From assembly GCA_944474755.1 (NCBI GenBank), contig OX104111.1:113776545-113840544 (forward strand): DNA of 64,000 nucleotides, in the 5' to 3' direction. A program made the position numbers and the translations under genes. Positions 34,011-44,800 of this stretch are shown here, in pieces (position 1 is the stretch's first letter; every line of letters starts with the position of its first letter). The notes beneath the pieces were generated by a model that saw nothing but the letters and a program-made list of their open reading frames with translations, was not told the origin of the DNA and searched no databases. Source of the stretch: Limnoperna fortunei. Lineage: Eukaryota > Mollusca > Bivalvia > Mytilida > Modiolidae.

Positions 34011-36070
34011 TAATTCGCTTTAGCATTCCCGCTTGATTATGTTCGTCTACACCCGCTTTATATCGTTCGTAACAAGCATCTAAAATAGTTTTCGATACAT
34101 ACACTTTATATATATTTATTTCAGTATAAAGCGGGTATATTCTAAAGGTATATCCGCGATATATTGTTCTGTTATACCCGTTTTATATTTGTTGCTTTTA
34201 GTGTACCAGCTTTATATCGTTCGTGTCTACACGTTCTAAACCATTTGCATCTACACTTTTAATTTCCTTCGTGGATATTGGCGTGACATCCTAAGTGTAT
34301 ACCCCTTTATATTTCTTGTTATTGGGCTGTATATCGTTCATGTATAGCCGTTTGAGATCGTTCGTTACAATACGCTTCAACATTTGTTGTACACCAACTA
34401 TAAAACTCGTGTACATCCGATTTATACCATTCCTTTATACCTGCTTTTTATCTTTCAGGTGTACCTCCTCGTTGTCGTTCAGATAGTTCTGTTGTATATC
34501 GATTTTTATATCGCGAAAAGACATAAAATTTCTATCACTCGTAAAAGATCAAACAGTCTTGCCCAAAAACGTATGAAAGAACCTATTATTCTTGATATTG
34601 GGCTGTATATCGTTCATGTATAGCCGTTTGATATCGTCGTTCGTTACAATTCGCTTCAACATTTGTTGTACACCAACTTTATAAAACTCGTGTACATCCG
34701 ATTTATATCATTCCTTTATACCTGCTTTATGTCTTTCACGTGTACCTGCTCTTTATAGTTCTGATGTAAATCGATTTGTATATCGCTTTCGTTGCGTTCA
34801 CGTACCGCTCTGTATCTCGTTCCGGTATATACCCGCTTTCGTGATTTCTCGACTGATAACGTCTGGGTTTACAGAATTAATTCTTTCCTATGACCGCTTT
34901 ATACGTCTATGTCCTATTGATATATCTCATGTATACCCGCTTAATCTCGTTCTTCTTTGCCCACTTTCTTACTTTTATTTATATCCGTTTACTTATATTC
35001 GTGTCTACACGCTTGATGTACGTGTATAGCCACGTTATATAGTTCTTTGATACCCGCTTGTTATTCTTTCTTTATAGCCGTTATATATTTGTTCTCTTAT
35101 ACAAGTTTTATATACTTCTGCTACACGCTTTATATTGTTCTTGTATTCCGAATTTGTATTTTTCTTGTAAGCCCAATTAATATTGTTCTTGCGAACCAGC
35201 TTTAAATTTTTTCCTATCGCTTGATATTGTTCGTTTATAAACACGGTATATCTTTTTTGCATACCCTTTGTATGCCGTTCTTGTCTACCCGCGTTATATC
35301 GTTTGTGTGTACAAACTTGATATCGTTGTAACAATCCTCACCTACGCTATATAGTTCCGTCCTCACGCTTTGTATCGTTCGTGTAGATACTCTGTAAATC
35401 GTTTTATTACCGTTTTATACATGTGTTACCTCTCTATATCGTTCGCATACAAATGCAGTATATCGATTTTGTATACCATCTTGATATCGTTTGTGAATAC
35501 CCTCTTTATATAGTTCTTGTGTACCCGTTTATATCGATCTTGTATACACACTTCATAGTATTTACGTATACATGCTTTATATCGTTTTATTTTCGATTAT
35601 ACAATGTAGTACGTGTATATACGATTTCTTTTATATCATCTTGATATAGTTTCCTTATACAAGCTTTATATTCTTGTATACTCGCTTTATACTGTTCGTG
35701 TATTCCGCTTTATTTCGTAAGCGTCTACACATTTGATAACGTTCGTGTATATTTATTCGATATTGTTCTTTTACACCCACTTTATAACGTTTTTACCCGC
35801 TGTATATCATTCGTGTATACGAGCCTTATATCGCTCTTGTATTCTCTCATTATATCGCTTGTTTATACCCGCTTTATATCTTTCGTAACAATCCGCTAAA
35901 ATACATGTGTGCACCCACTTTATATAGTTCGTGTCTACAGACTTTGTATCCTTTGTATATATCTGCTGATTTCGATATTTTATGCCTACTTTATATGGTT
36001 CACGTATTCCCTTTGTATATTGTTCGTGAATACCCGCTTTATATTGATCTTATACTGTGGTTTCATTTAT
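34011..36070. repeat. 24-bp minisatellite array 6, with internal duplication
   Basis: About 85 degenerate units. Inside, 34317-34435 (ATTGGGCTGTATATCGTTCA onward) is repeated at about 34593-34712. The interval between them contains half of the MITE that is complete at 42324-42494 (TCGCGAAAAGACATAAAATT at 34511 to ACCTATT at 34587). The distal part is shared with array 8. Confidence 0.8.
34511..34587. mobile_element. Half copy of the 42324-42494 MITE
   Basis: Only the right arm is present: GACATAAAATTTCTATCACT, AAGATCAAACAGTCTT and AACGTATGAAAGAACCTATT. It begins near the centre of the complete element, at TCGCGAAAAG. It lies in the minisatellite as a solo arm. Confidence 0.7.
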
Positions 36071-36424
36071 ATTCGTGTGTATCAGCTTTCGGGGTTGACG
36101 TAAAAATGACATTTCGTGGGATTCTTAAATTCGTTGTTGGCGAAAAAAAAATTAATATAAAATGAGGTCATCGCTTACATATTGCGATATTCACATACCG
36201 TGTTAGTCTGTACATTTTCTAATACGTCATTTTCAAGATATAATCGTTCTCGGGAGATGACAATTATAATGCTGATCACGGGATTTTATAGAAATTTACG
36301 GTACTTGTATTGGAAAGCGGCGACAAAACCTCTTTTATTCCAAATACTTGCAATATTTTAAAACATATCTTGTCTAACATTATTTTGTCAAATTAAAATA
36401 ATGTTTCTTTTTAGGTTACATCTA
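36071..36424. repeat. C flank, copy 1, and short spacer
   Basis: The stretch 36090-36325 (ATGACATTTCGTGGGATTCT, TTAGTCTGTACATTTTCTAA, GATCACGGGATTTTATAGAA) is nearly identical to 43820-44040, and both follow minisatellite arrays. The stretch 36330-36424 resembles part of 32600-32960. No gene is visible. Confidence 0.75.
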
Positions 36425-36850
36425 TATTGTCTTATTATTTAAGTTAAATATTAAATAGCCACATTTATACGTCTGTTTATCAGGCCTTCACGTCATGTCA
36501 ACATGTGTTTTCTATCATGTCATTACGGTTGAATTAGAGAAATTTAGCATGCACCTTCTGTCAATAGATTGCATGTAATATCATTGCTGGCAGACACATC
36601 CTATGCGATGTAGGCTATTATATAGACTGTTGAATAAAAATATAAAAAAGCCGCCTATATAAGAACAGTAGCAAAGAAATCGACCGAACAATAAGAGCCG
36701 AAATTCAATGTACAATTACATATCCGGATTTATTATATAAACTGTTAGATAACTAAGAATCTTGAAAACAAAACAGAATCTCGAATGCTCGTACCGTAGA
36801 TAGGTACCATCTTTCTTTTCACACGAGATACCTGGAGCAATTTTTACCTG
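36425..36850. repeat. L module, internally deleted copy
   Basis: Very similar to 32986-33340 joined to 33925-34010. The joint lies near 36790, where GAATGCTCGTACC runs straight into GTAGATAGGTACCATCTTTC. About 580 bp of the module are missing. Confidence 0.75.
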
Positions 36851-37178
36851 TCATTATTCGTTTAAACCTGCTATAATTCGCTTTTGTTTTCCCGCATGAT
36901 TATGTCCGCCTACACCCGCTTTATATAGTTCGTAACGAACAGCTAAAATAGTTTCCGATACATACACTTTATATATATTTATTTCAGTATAAAGCGGGTA
37001 TATTCTACAAGTATATCCGCGATATATTGTTCTGTTATACCGGTTTTAAATTTTTCGTTTTTTGTGTACCAGCTTTATATCGTTCGTGTCTACACGTTCT
37101 ATACCGTTTGCATCTACACTTTTTATTTCCTTCGTGGATATTGGCGCGACATCCTAAGTGTATACCCCTTTTATATTT
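36851..37178. repeat. 24-bp minisatellite block 7
   Basis: About 13 units, nearly the same as 34011-34312, including the inverted unit AGTATAAAGCGGGTATATTC near 36988. The match to array 6 ends at about 37178. The corresponding next piece of array 6 reappears at 42495, so a composite insertion of about 5.3 kb separates the two parts. Confidence 0.75.
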
Positions 37179-37267
37179 ATGTCGTAGATGGCCGATTTCT
37201 GGTACATATGACCCAGTACAGATGAGCTCACGCGCACACATCTGTACTTGCTGCGTCATCCAATCAA
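37179..37267. other. Short non-array segment with a hairpin
   Basis: It contains AGTACAGATG and its complement CATCTGTACT at 37215-37248 with a 14-bp loop. It borders the long-TIR transposon and may belong to the older insertion that the transposon entered. Confidence 0.4.
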
Positions 37268-37764
37268 CACTACTGGCTAAAAAAATTACTGTAAATACCA
37301 GTTGCAGTCGTTTTTCGTCTGTCACTGACTGAGATTGACTGCAAATGACTGCACAAATGTCTGTAAAAGACTGCAAACGTTGTGTCAGACAATAATTTTT
37401 ACTGTGGCAGTCATTTTATGCCTGTCACAGACATATTTTGTCCGTCACAGATATTTTTCCGTTGACGCAGTCATTTTATGTCTGTTACAACGGCGTATCC
37501 GTTGTATCAGTCAAAAAATGTCTGTGGCAGTCATTTTTTCCGTTGACTCAGTCGAAAATCGTCTGTTACAACGGCATTAACGTTGTATCAGTCAAAAAAT
37601 GTCTGTCACAGACATTTTCTCCGTTGTATCAGACAAAATACGACTGTCACAACGCCTGGTAATTATTATTGTTAATTTATTAACTGCCGTCGATTTATAT
37701 TTTTTATTTCACTTGTTTTATGCAAATTTTCGGAATTAAACAAAATATATCTCTATTTGGAAAT
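37268..37764 (+). repeat. Left terminal inverted repeat with 40-41-bp subterminal repeats
   Basis: From about 37400 to 37655 it contains a tandem pattern with a period of roughly 40-41 bp built on CAGTCATTTTATG or CAGTCAAAAAATG followed by TCTGTTACAACGG. Several units hold the palindrome ACAACGG-n5-CCGTTGT. Such arrays are plausible transposase-binding sites. The short ORFs at 37335-37662 derive from this repetition and are not genes. Confidence 0.8.
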
Positions 37765-38849
37765 TGTACGTTCGCACAATTACGATAACAAATGTTTTTT
37801 AAGTAGTAAGGTTAAAGATAAATGTATGTTTAAATCAATCTGTTTCTAAAAAATGAAGACTGCTGAAAATGTTAGCATTTGTTTAGTCCTTATTTATAAT
37901 AATTACACTGAATTTAACAATGGTTTACTTACACATCTGGTGAAATTAAAACCCGCATTAAAGCCATAACAACGATTGCATTGGAAACATTTGTACAATA
38001 ATGTTTTTTTTTAAAACACGGACAAAGTTTAAAAAAAAACCATATAATAAAATAGCCAATTTCTTTAATTATGGCGGAAACTGTTAGTATTTTATTTAGT
38101 ACGGATACATACATTACATTTTAGTCGTTAATTTTTTCTGTCTTTCGATATTAAATATTAAATATTTAAAAAAAACCATAAAATAATGTTTGTTTTCTAA
38201 GTTGCATCTACTGTCGTTTAAATGGATCTGGTAATTAAGTTACGACTATAAAATTGTACATGTACAATTTAAAGAATGATACATGTTGTTAACTAGGTTA
38301 CAGGTAATCTCGCCTCGCCACCTCGCTAATCAAAGATAATGTGTATAATACATTTTGCGACACGATCCGGTGTTTTTCCGCGACCATGCGGAACAAGGGT
38401 TGATATTGTGTAATATAATAATGTAATAAATACATTATAGTTATGGATGAATGGGTACCGTCTTCTAAAATACCTGTTCCCGCCCCTACCCCCCCCCCCA
38501 CGTGGTAAATTATGAACTCTGTACACACAAAACACTAATTGTAGAGGTGTACTTTTCTTATTGTCAACTTTGACAAGCAATGGAGATCATTAAAATTATT
38601 ACAAAGAAATGCCCCGGAAAGACCGGATTATCTGTATAATATATATAGCATGCGCCGTTAGCTTTTAGTCGTACAATATTCTGTCAAGCACGAAACATAA
38701 TAAGCAAGAGAATTAAACTACACCGGTATAGTTTAATAAGAAAATGAAATTATTACTTCAAAATAATTTTAAAAATGTATTTTTGAAAAAGTTGTACACG
38801 TTGTTGATACAATTATTTCTACATGTAGCGGAGACCCTCTAGTTGTAGT

Positions 38850-38867
38850 GTTAGGGTTAGGGTTAGG
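38850..38867. repeat. Short interstitial telomere-like run
   Basis: Nearly three TTAGGG units (GTTAGGGTTAGGGTTAGG) inside the transposon. This is too short to be a telomere and probably coincidental or a relic. Confidence 0.5.
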
Positions 38868-39323
38868 TCATCATACGGAAAGCCTGACCGCTGACCGTTG
38901 TGGGTAACGTGTTTGAAGATTGGCACTCCCCTAGCACTATAAATCCCCTTTTGCAGATTTGAAAAAAGGGTAGGCTCATTGTAGCTGCTACAAAAGGCTA
39001 AATTCTCCGCCCCTACACAAAACTTCATACTTTTCCAGTAGCAGTCCCACCCCACCCCCTTTTTCCGTTGATTAATTGTTTGTTTACTTAGTCTTGTCCT
39101 GAATATCGCTGAAATACTACTCGTTGGACGTAAAGCAAACATCCGATCAAACTTATCTATCTATTTCGGTAATAATTGGATATCACATCGTTAAGTTTGA
39201 ATTCTAACACATTATTTATGCGATTTCATTACCACACATGGACTATTGATTTATTAAAAACAAACCTTTAATATATTTGAAAGGTGTAAGTTTTCATATT
39301 TTAAAACACGCTAAATATTTATT

Positions 39324-39588
39324 GTTTTTTTTGTTTGTTTGAATGGTGTCTTAACGCCACTTTCAGCAATTTTTCAGCTATTTCGTGGCATCGAGTTTTT
39401 ATTGGGGGAGGAAGCCGGATTACCCGGAGAGAACCCCTGACCTGCGGTACGAAAACTAGCAATCCTTGTCAATTAAGATTGGAGTCGAGTACACCCTGCC
39501 TGCATTGAGAATCGAACCCTCAATCTCAGTGTTGACAGACCACGTGATCAATTGTAGACTACCTTGACCACTCGGCCACCGAGGCCCC
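39324..39588 (-). mobile_element. Full-length tRNA-derived SINE with 13-bp target duplication
   Basis: On the minus strand: GGGGCCTCGGTGGCCGAGTG with the A box (39566-39578), B box GGTTCGATTC (39509-39518), TTGACAAGGATTGCTAG, GGTTCTCTCCGGGTAATCCG, a TTCCTCCCCCAATAAAAACT region, GCTGAAAAATTGCTGAAAG and TGGCGTTAAGACACC, then a short AAACAAAC-type tail. CTAAATATTTATT occurs at 39311-39323 and again at 39589-39601, bracketing the element as a target-site duplication (11-13 bp, depending on where the element ends). It is nested in the CACTA-like transposon and hence younger than it. Confidence 0.92.
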
Positions 39589-41667
39589 CTAAATATTTAT
39601 TAAAGAAATTAAAAGACCGTGTGCACAATAATATACTTTAGTTTTTTTATTTCAGTTATGAGTGTCGTTTTTTAAAATCTGAACTACAGAATTATTGTTA
39701 ATTTTGTTAATTACAATAACCAAATACAATACAGGTCGTGTATATGTCTTTGAAGTGTATTTATTACTTGTGTACATATGCGCAGGGACAATGTTCGTGG
39801 TGTACTCGAACCAGTAAAAACTAAAAGAAGTCTGATTTTCAAATTCCTTTATTCAAATTTATAAGGGTTTATTTCGTTTTATGATGTAAAAACCCTATAC
39901 ACTTCTCGATAGAATAAAGGAAAACCATGCCATGCAAGCTGGAGAAACCATGCTTCAGTGTTACTAACTAGCTGAATATGTATTGGCCCCTGTATTGATT
40001 CTGGGTTGGATGTATAGGTCCCGAGACCCGTAGGGTCCAGGGCCAATACGACTGACCGATAATCGATAAAAAGCCAATACAGACGCCAGTTCGTAAAAAT
40101 TTTAATTAAATAAAGTAAAAGTCGTTTCGCTAGCCTGTATGAACAGTCCGTATGAATAGCCAATCTATCATACGCTGGAAGGAGTCAGGAAATAGCTTAC
40201 TGGTCCAGAAGACCGGAGGTGAGATAGTATCGGGTAATACAACTTTCCGTATGGCCCTGCGGTTTGAACGATAAGAAAGTTATTAACATTTTTATATTAG
40301 TACAGTGATCAAATATTAATCATCCCTTTATTAATAAATTATGGCCTAATTTACGTATTTTGCGTGTTTTGACGATTTCATGATGCTTTGCCATGCCCAT
40401 GCGGTTGAATGCACGGCCCATTATAACAGAACATATTAGTCAATCCACAACATGGAACGTCATGGGCACTGTTCCCATGTCTCCCTTATTATTACTTTAC
40501 ATTATTATTTGTTATTAAAACCTGTATCTGTGGCATCTCATATTAACTGTATGATTAACCATGATTTGAAGATATTTCGTATTTTGTATCTGTATATTAT
40601 ATATATATTTATCATTTATAAATCTCTGATCAGAGGAAATAAAGATATGAATGAATGAATGAACGAACGATGCACGAAAGTCGTACGAACGATAAATACC
40701 CGATGTACGAACGATAACATCGTTAACTTATGTTAGCACTCAAATTTGCAAATAAAATCGTACAACATTTGGGGAAAGCTTTTGCAAAGGAGACGATTTG
40801 TATATTTATTTTAAAAACCATAAACTTTAACTGTGTGTTGCATAAAATTTCCGTTTTCTTTTTACTGAGACACCGAAACTGTCGGACACAGTTATATTTG
40901 TATATACTATATATTATACTTACAACTGCTCACTGGACATATATCGAATGATTTTTCTCGAATACATGTCAACTTTGTACGAAACGGCGCACTCGATTCA
41001 GTTTCATTCGATAAAGTGTGTGTCTGTTATTTGTTCTGTGGCACTTTGCCATTCTATGGTATGATTTTAGAGTCAATGTAGACAATTAAAAAGTAAACAC
41101 CTTTAAAAATTTAGTGTTTGTCTGTAGAACAAAAGGGGTTGAAGTTTACTTACAAGATAACCGTACAATCTATAACTGTAAATTTATTTGGTCCGTAGAA
41201 AAAACGCAAACTACTAGTATAGTTTTTAACAATTTTTTTTTATTTTGTAGTTTTAGAGATAGTTGCATAATTATCTGCACGTGCCGATTTTAGTATCGTT
41301 AATTACCGGTCACCTGTGTAATGTTTTCACATGATGCAGCCCAATGTTTCATAAACGTGAACTTTGATCAGTGAGGCGGGATTACCTGTAACATAATTAA
41401 CCACATGTGTCCTTCTTTAAATCGGAAGCGCCCTGTGGACATCAACAACTTTATAATGTTTACTGAATTACCTGATATTTTAAACAGTAGAAAACAAACA
41501 TGATTTGATTTTTTTTATTAAATATTGTATTTAAAATAGCTAAACATATTTATACTAACTATAATTGTAAAATATTTTTCGGCATAACTTAATAAATAAG
41601 CGATGTCATCATATTTTGTTTAACTTTGTTTGCAGAAAATATTAATATAAAAATGTAGAAGATGATC

Positions 41668-42164
41668 AAATTTCCAATAGATGTGTTTTGTTGAATTCCG
41701 AACATTTTCATAAAGGAAATTAAAATTTAAAATATAAATCGGCCGCTGTTAAAAAATTAACAATAATAATTACAAGGCGTTGTGACAGTCGTATTTTGTC
41801 TGATACAACGGAGAAAATGTCTGACAGACATTTTTTGACTGATATAACGGTAACGCCGTTGTAACAGACGATTTTCGACTGAGTCAACGGAAAAAATGAC
41901 TGCGACAGACATTTTTTGACTGATATAACGGATACGCCGTTGTAACAGACATAAAATGACTGCGCCAACGGAAAAAAATGTCTTTGACGGACAAAATATG
42001 TCTGTGACAGGCATAAAATGACTGTCACAATAAAAATTATTGTCTGACACAACGTTTGCAGTCTTTAACAGACATTTTTGCAGTCATTTGCAGTCAATCT
42101 CAGTCAGTGACAGACGTAAAACGACTGCAACTGGTAATTACAGTCATTTTTTTAGCCAGTAGTG
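41668..42164 (-). repeat. Right terminal inverted repeat
   Basis: Inverted copy of 37268-37764, matching up to AAATTTCCAATAGA at 41668. It carries the same subterminal series, with small differences such as one shortened unit near 41810. The ORFs at 41720-42052 and 41757-42050 (minus) mirror those of the left repeat. Confidence 0.8.
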
Positions 42165-42323
42165 CAAAACGCCAGAAACAAGAACGTTGTTATGGAAGTA
42201 TAACAACGTTCTTCTATGACGTTCTTGTTTCTGGCGTTCTGACTGGATTTCAGAGACAATGGAGTATAAAACAATGGAGAGTCTATAGGATATAGCAATT
42301 TGAAAGTTGTTGGTTTACGGTAG
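42165..42323. other. Spacer with nested hairpin
   Basis: At 42168-42238, AACGCCAGAAACAAGAACGT pairs with ACGTTCTTGTTTCTGGCGTT, and the inside contains a second hairpin (AGAACGTTGTTAT and complement). The hairpin begins 4 bp outside the transposon end. The remainder, 42239-42323, shows nothing recognisable. Confidence 0.55.
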
Positions 42324-42494
42324 AATAGGTACTTTCATGCGTGTTTGGGAAAGCCCTGTGAACTTTCACTCGTGATAGAAATTGTTATGTCTTTTGGCTC
42401 GTTCTGCTGCGCTCCACTCGCGAAAAGACATAAAATTTCTATCACTCGTGAAAGATCAAACAGTCTTTCCCAAAAACGTATGAAAGAACCTATT
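42324..42494. mobile_element. MITE with inverted arms of about 70 bp
   Basis: It starts AATAGGTACTTTCATGCGTG and ends with the near-complement CGTATGAAAGAACCTATT. The arms share GGGAAAG, CTTTCACTCGTGATAGAAAT and ATGTCTTTT. The centre (GGCTCGTTCTGCTGCGCTCC) is GC-rich. A half copy lies at 34511-34587. No ORF. The superfamily is not identified. Confidence 0.7.
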
Positions 42495-43708
42495 ATTATT
42501 GTTATTGGGCTGTACATCATTCCTTTATACCTGCTTTATGTCTTTCACGTGTACCTGCTCTTTATCGTTCGGATAGTTCTGATGTAAATCGATTTGTATA
42601 TCCCTTTCGTTGCGTTCAAGTACCGCTCTATATCTCGTTCCGGTATATACCCGCTTTCGTGTTTTCTCGACTGATATCGTCTGCGTTTACAGGATTAATA
42701 TCTTTCCTATGACCGCTTTAACGTGTATGTCCTATTGATATATCTAATGTATACCCGCTTAATCTCGTTCTTCTTTGCCCGCTTTCTTACGTTCATTTAT
42801 ATCAGTTTACTTATATTCGTGTTTACACGCTTGATGTACGTGTATAGCCACGTTATATAATTCTTTTATACCCGCTTGTTGTTTTTTCTTTATAGCCGTT
42901 ATATATCGTTCTCGTATACAAGCTTTATATACTTCTGCTTCTCATATACCCGCTTTATATTGTTCTTGTATTACGAATTTATATTTTTCTTGTAAGCCCA
43001 ATTAATATTGTTCTTGCATACCCATTGTATGCCGTTCTTGTATACCCGCTTTATATCGTTTGTGTTTACAAACTTGATATCATATTGTAATAATCCTCAC
43101 CTACGCTATATAGTTCGGTCCTCACGCTTTGTATCGTTCGTGTACACACTCTTTAAATCGTTTTTTTACCGTTATATGCATGTGTTACCTCTCTATATCG
43201 TTCGCATATAAATGCAATATATCGATTTTGTATACCATCTTTATATCGTTCACGTATACCCTCTTTATATCGTTCACGTATACCCGCTTTATATCGTTTG
43301 TGTGTACAAACTTGATATCATTGTAATAATCCTCACCTACGCTATATAGTTCGGTCCTCACGCTTTGTATCGTTCGTGTCTTTAAATCGTTTTATTAACG
43401 TTTTATGCATGTGTTACCTCTCTATATCGTTCGCATATAAATGCAATATATCGATTGTGTATACCATCTTTATATCGTTCACGTATACCCTCTTTATATC
43501 GTTTGTGTTTACCGTCTTTAGATGGTTCTTGTGTACCCGCTTATATCGATCTTGTATACACGCTTTATACTATTTACGTATACAGGCTTTATATCGTTTT
43601 ATTTTCGATTATACAATATCGTACGTGTATATCCGATTTCTTTTATATCAGCTTGATGTCGTTTCCTTATACAAGCTATATATTTTTGTATACTCGCTTT
43701 ATACTTTA
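42495..43708. repeat. 24-bp minisatellite array 8
   Basis: About 50 units, collinear with 34600-36060 of array 6. It contains a local duplication of about 230 bp: CCTCACCTACGCTATATAGT occurs near 43095 and again near 43330, each followed by TTCGCATATAAATGCAATAT. It ends where a SINE tail is attached. Confidence 0.85.
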
Positions 43709-43787
43709 TACTCCGGGTACTCCAGCTTCCTCCCCTGAAAAAATGCTGAAAGTGGCGTTAAACACCATAAAACAAACAAACAAATCA
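43709..43787 (+). mobile_element. SINE 3' fragment
   Basis: CTCCGGGTACTCCAGCTTCC, then GCTGAAAGTGGCGTTAAACA and an AAACAAACAAACAAA tail. Only the 3' end of the mollusc-type SINE is present, joined directly to minisatellite sequence. It is better preserved than the SINEs in the R-A flanks. Confidence 0.85.
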
Positions 43788-44045
43788 TTTATATTCGTGT
43801 GGATCAGTTTTTGTAGTTGAAGTAAAAATAACATTTCGTGGGATTCTTAAATTCGTTGTTGGCGAAAAAAATGTAAAATGAGGGCGTCGCTTACATATTT
43901 TGGTATTCACATACAGTGTTAGTCTGTACATTTTCTAATACGTCATTTTCAAGATATAATCGTTCTCGGGAGATGACAATTATAATGCTGATCACGGGAT
44001 TTTATAGAAATTTACGGTACTTGTTTTGGAAAGCGGCGACATTAA
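43788..44045. repeat. C flank, copy 2
   Basis: Nearly identical to 36075-36325: AACATTTCGTGGGATTCTTA, TCTCGGGAGATGACAATTAT, GAAAGCGGCGACA. The ORF at 43916-44125 is not open in the other copy beyond the shared part. Confidence 0.78.
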
Positions 44046-44800
44046 AATGGAATAGCTTAAGAAAGACGATTCAAAACGAAACTGTTTGTTGTTGTTGCGT
44101 GGTGCATAGCCCGCACTTAACATAAACTAATGAAAAGGGGTTGTGTTTGTGCCTTTTTATGTCGTTTGTAAACACAATTTTAAAAGACGGTGCGTTTAGA
44201 AAGTATCCAAAATAAAATAAAGCGATGCCATTTATTACATGATTGTGTACATCCAAAACCCATCTTCAAAACGTCCCATTTATTGTTTTGTTTACAAAAG
44301 AAAATTAAATAATTAAGATTAAACCGATTTTGATTTGTAACCGTAAACATAATTAACATAATTAATAAACATGTCATTTTATGAAAACAAATCTAAGTCA
44401 ACAGTTCATTGTAAATTTGTCGTACTTTCCCTGGGGCAAAGATTATTTGTTTGTCAATAAACTTGATGGCTATAGTTAGTGGCTTTAAATGATGGAAATG
44501 ACTATAAGAGGTGTTAAAAATAAAAAGTAGAATGCTTTATTGTCATTATTTCAATTAAGAAATATACTTTAATATTTGTTTATATATCAACACTTCAAAA
44601 CGAAAAGGCACAATGGGGACTACGTTCATTACTGACAGGATTACGCAATTAAAAAATAACAACGATACTTTTTATCAATTTTATTTCTGTTTTGTGTCAT
44701 AAACACAGTAAAGTTGCTCATAATGCAAAATTGACATATCCAGCGAAAAGACATCAATATAACTATGCATCTTGAACATCAGTAGTGATTATACATGTAA
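44046..44800. other. AT-rich sequence, nothing recognised
   Basis: No module landmark, repeat or domain-bearing ORF was seen. Short ORFs at 44071-44377 (minus) have no identifiable features. It separates the C flank from the next array. Confidence 0.4.

Larger units (their letters stand above)
37268..42164. mobile_element. Long-TIR DNA transposon with CACTA termini (non-autonomous EnSpm-like)
   Basis: The 4,897-bp element begins CACTACTGGCTAAAAAAA and ends with the exact inverse TAGCCAGTAGTG. Terminal inverted repeats of about 497 bp (37268-37764 and 41668-42164) are visually over 90% identical. CAA lies immediately outside both ends and can be read as a 3-bp target duplication. CACTA/TAGTG ends, 3-bp duplications and repeat-rich subterminal regions are known traits of the CACTA (EnSpm) superfamily. 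No transposase ORF is recognisable inside, so the copy is non-autonomous. The interior 37765-41667 is AT-rich, with a nested SINE, a run of 11 C (38489-38499), three TTAGGG units and a hairpin (39980-40049). Superfamily assignment is inference. Confidence 0.75.

Noticed and set aside
37335..37662. Two overlapping ORFs with repeated VSVKKCL words
   Set aside because: They arise from the subterminal repeats of the transposon and are mirrored in the right TIR at 41720-42052.
38298..38580. Glycine-rich ORFs (minus strand)
   Set aside because: The glycine run is the translated run of 11 C. There is no other coding sign.
38850..38867. Telomere or chromosome end
   Set aside because: Only about three TTAGGG units inside a transposon, with kilobases of other sequence on both sides.
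39879..40163. 94-codon minus-strand ORF inside the transposon, candidate transposase remnant
   Set aside because: No DDE motif or other domain is visible, and it covers a small hairpin (39980-40049). The evidence is insufficient.
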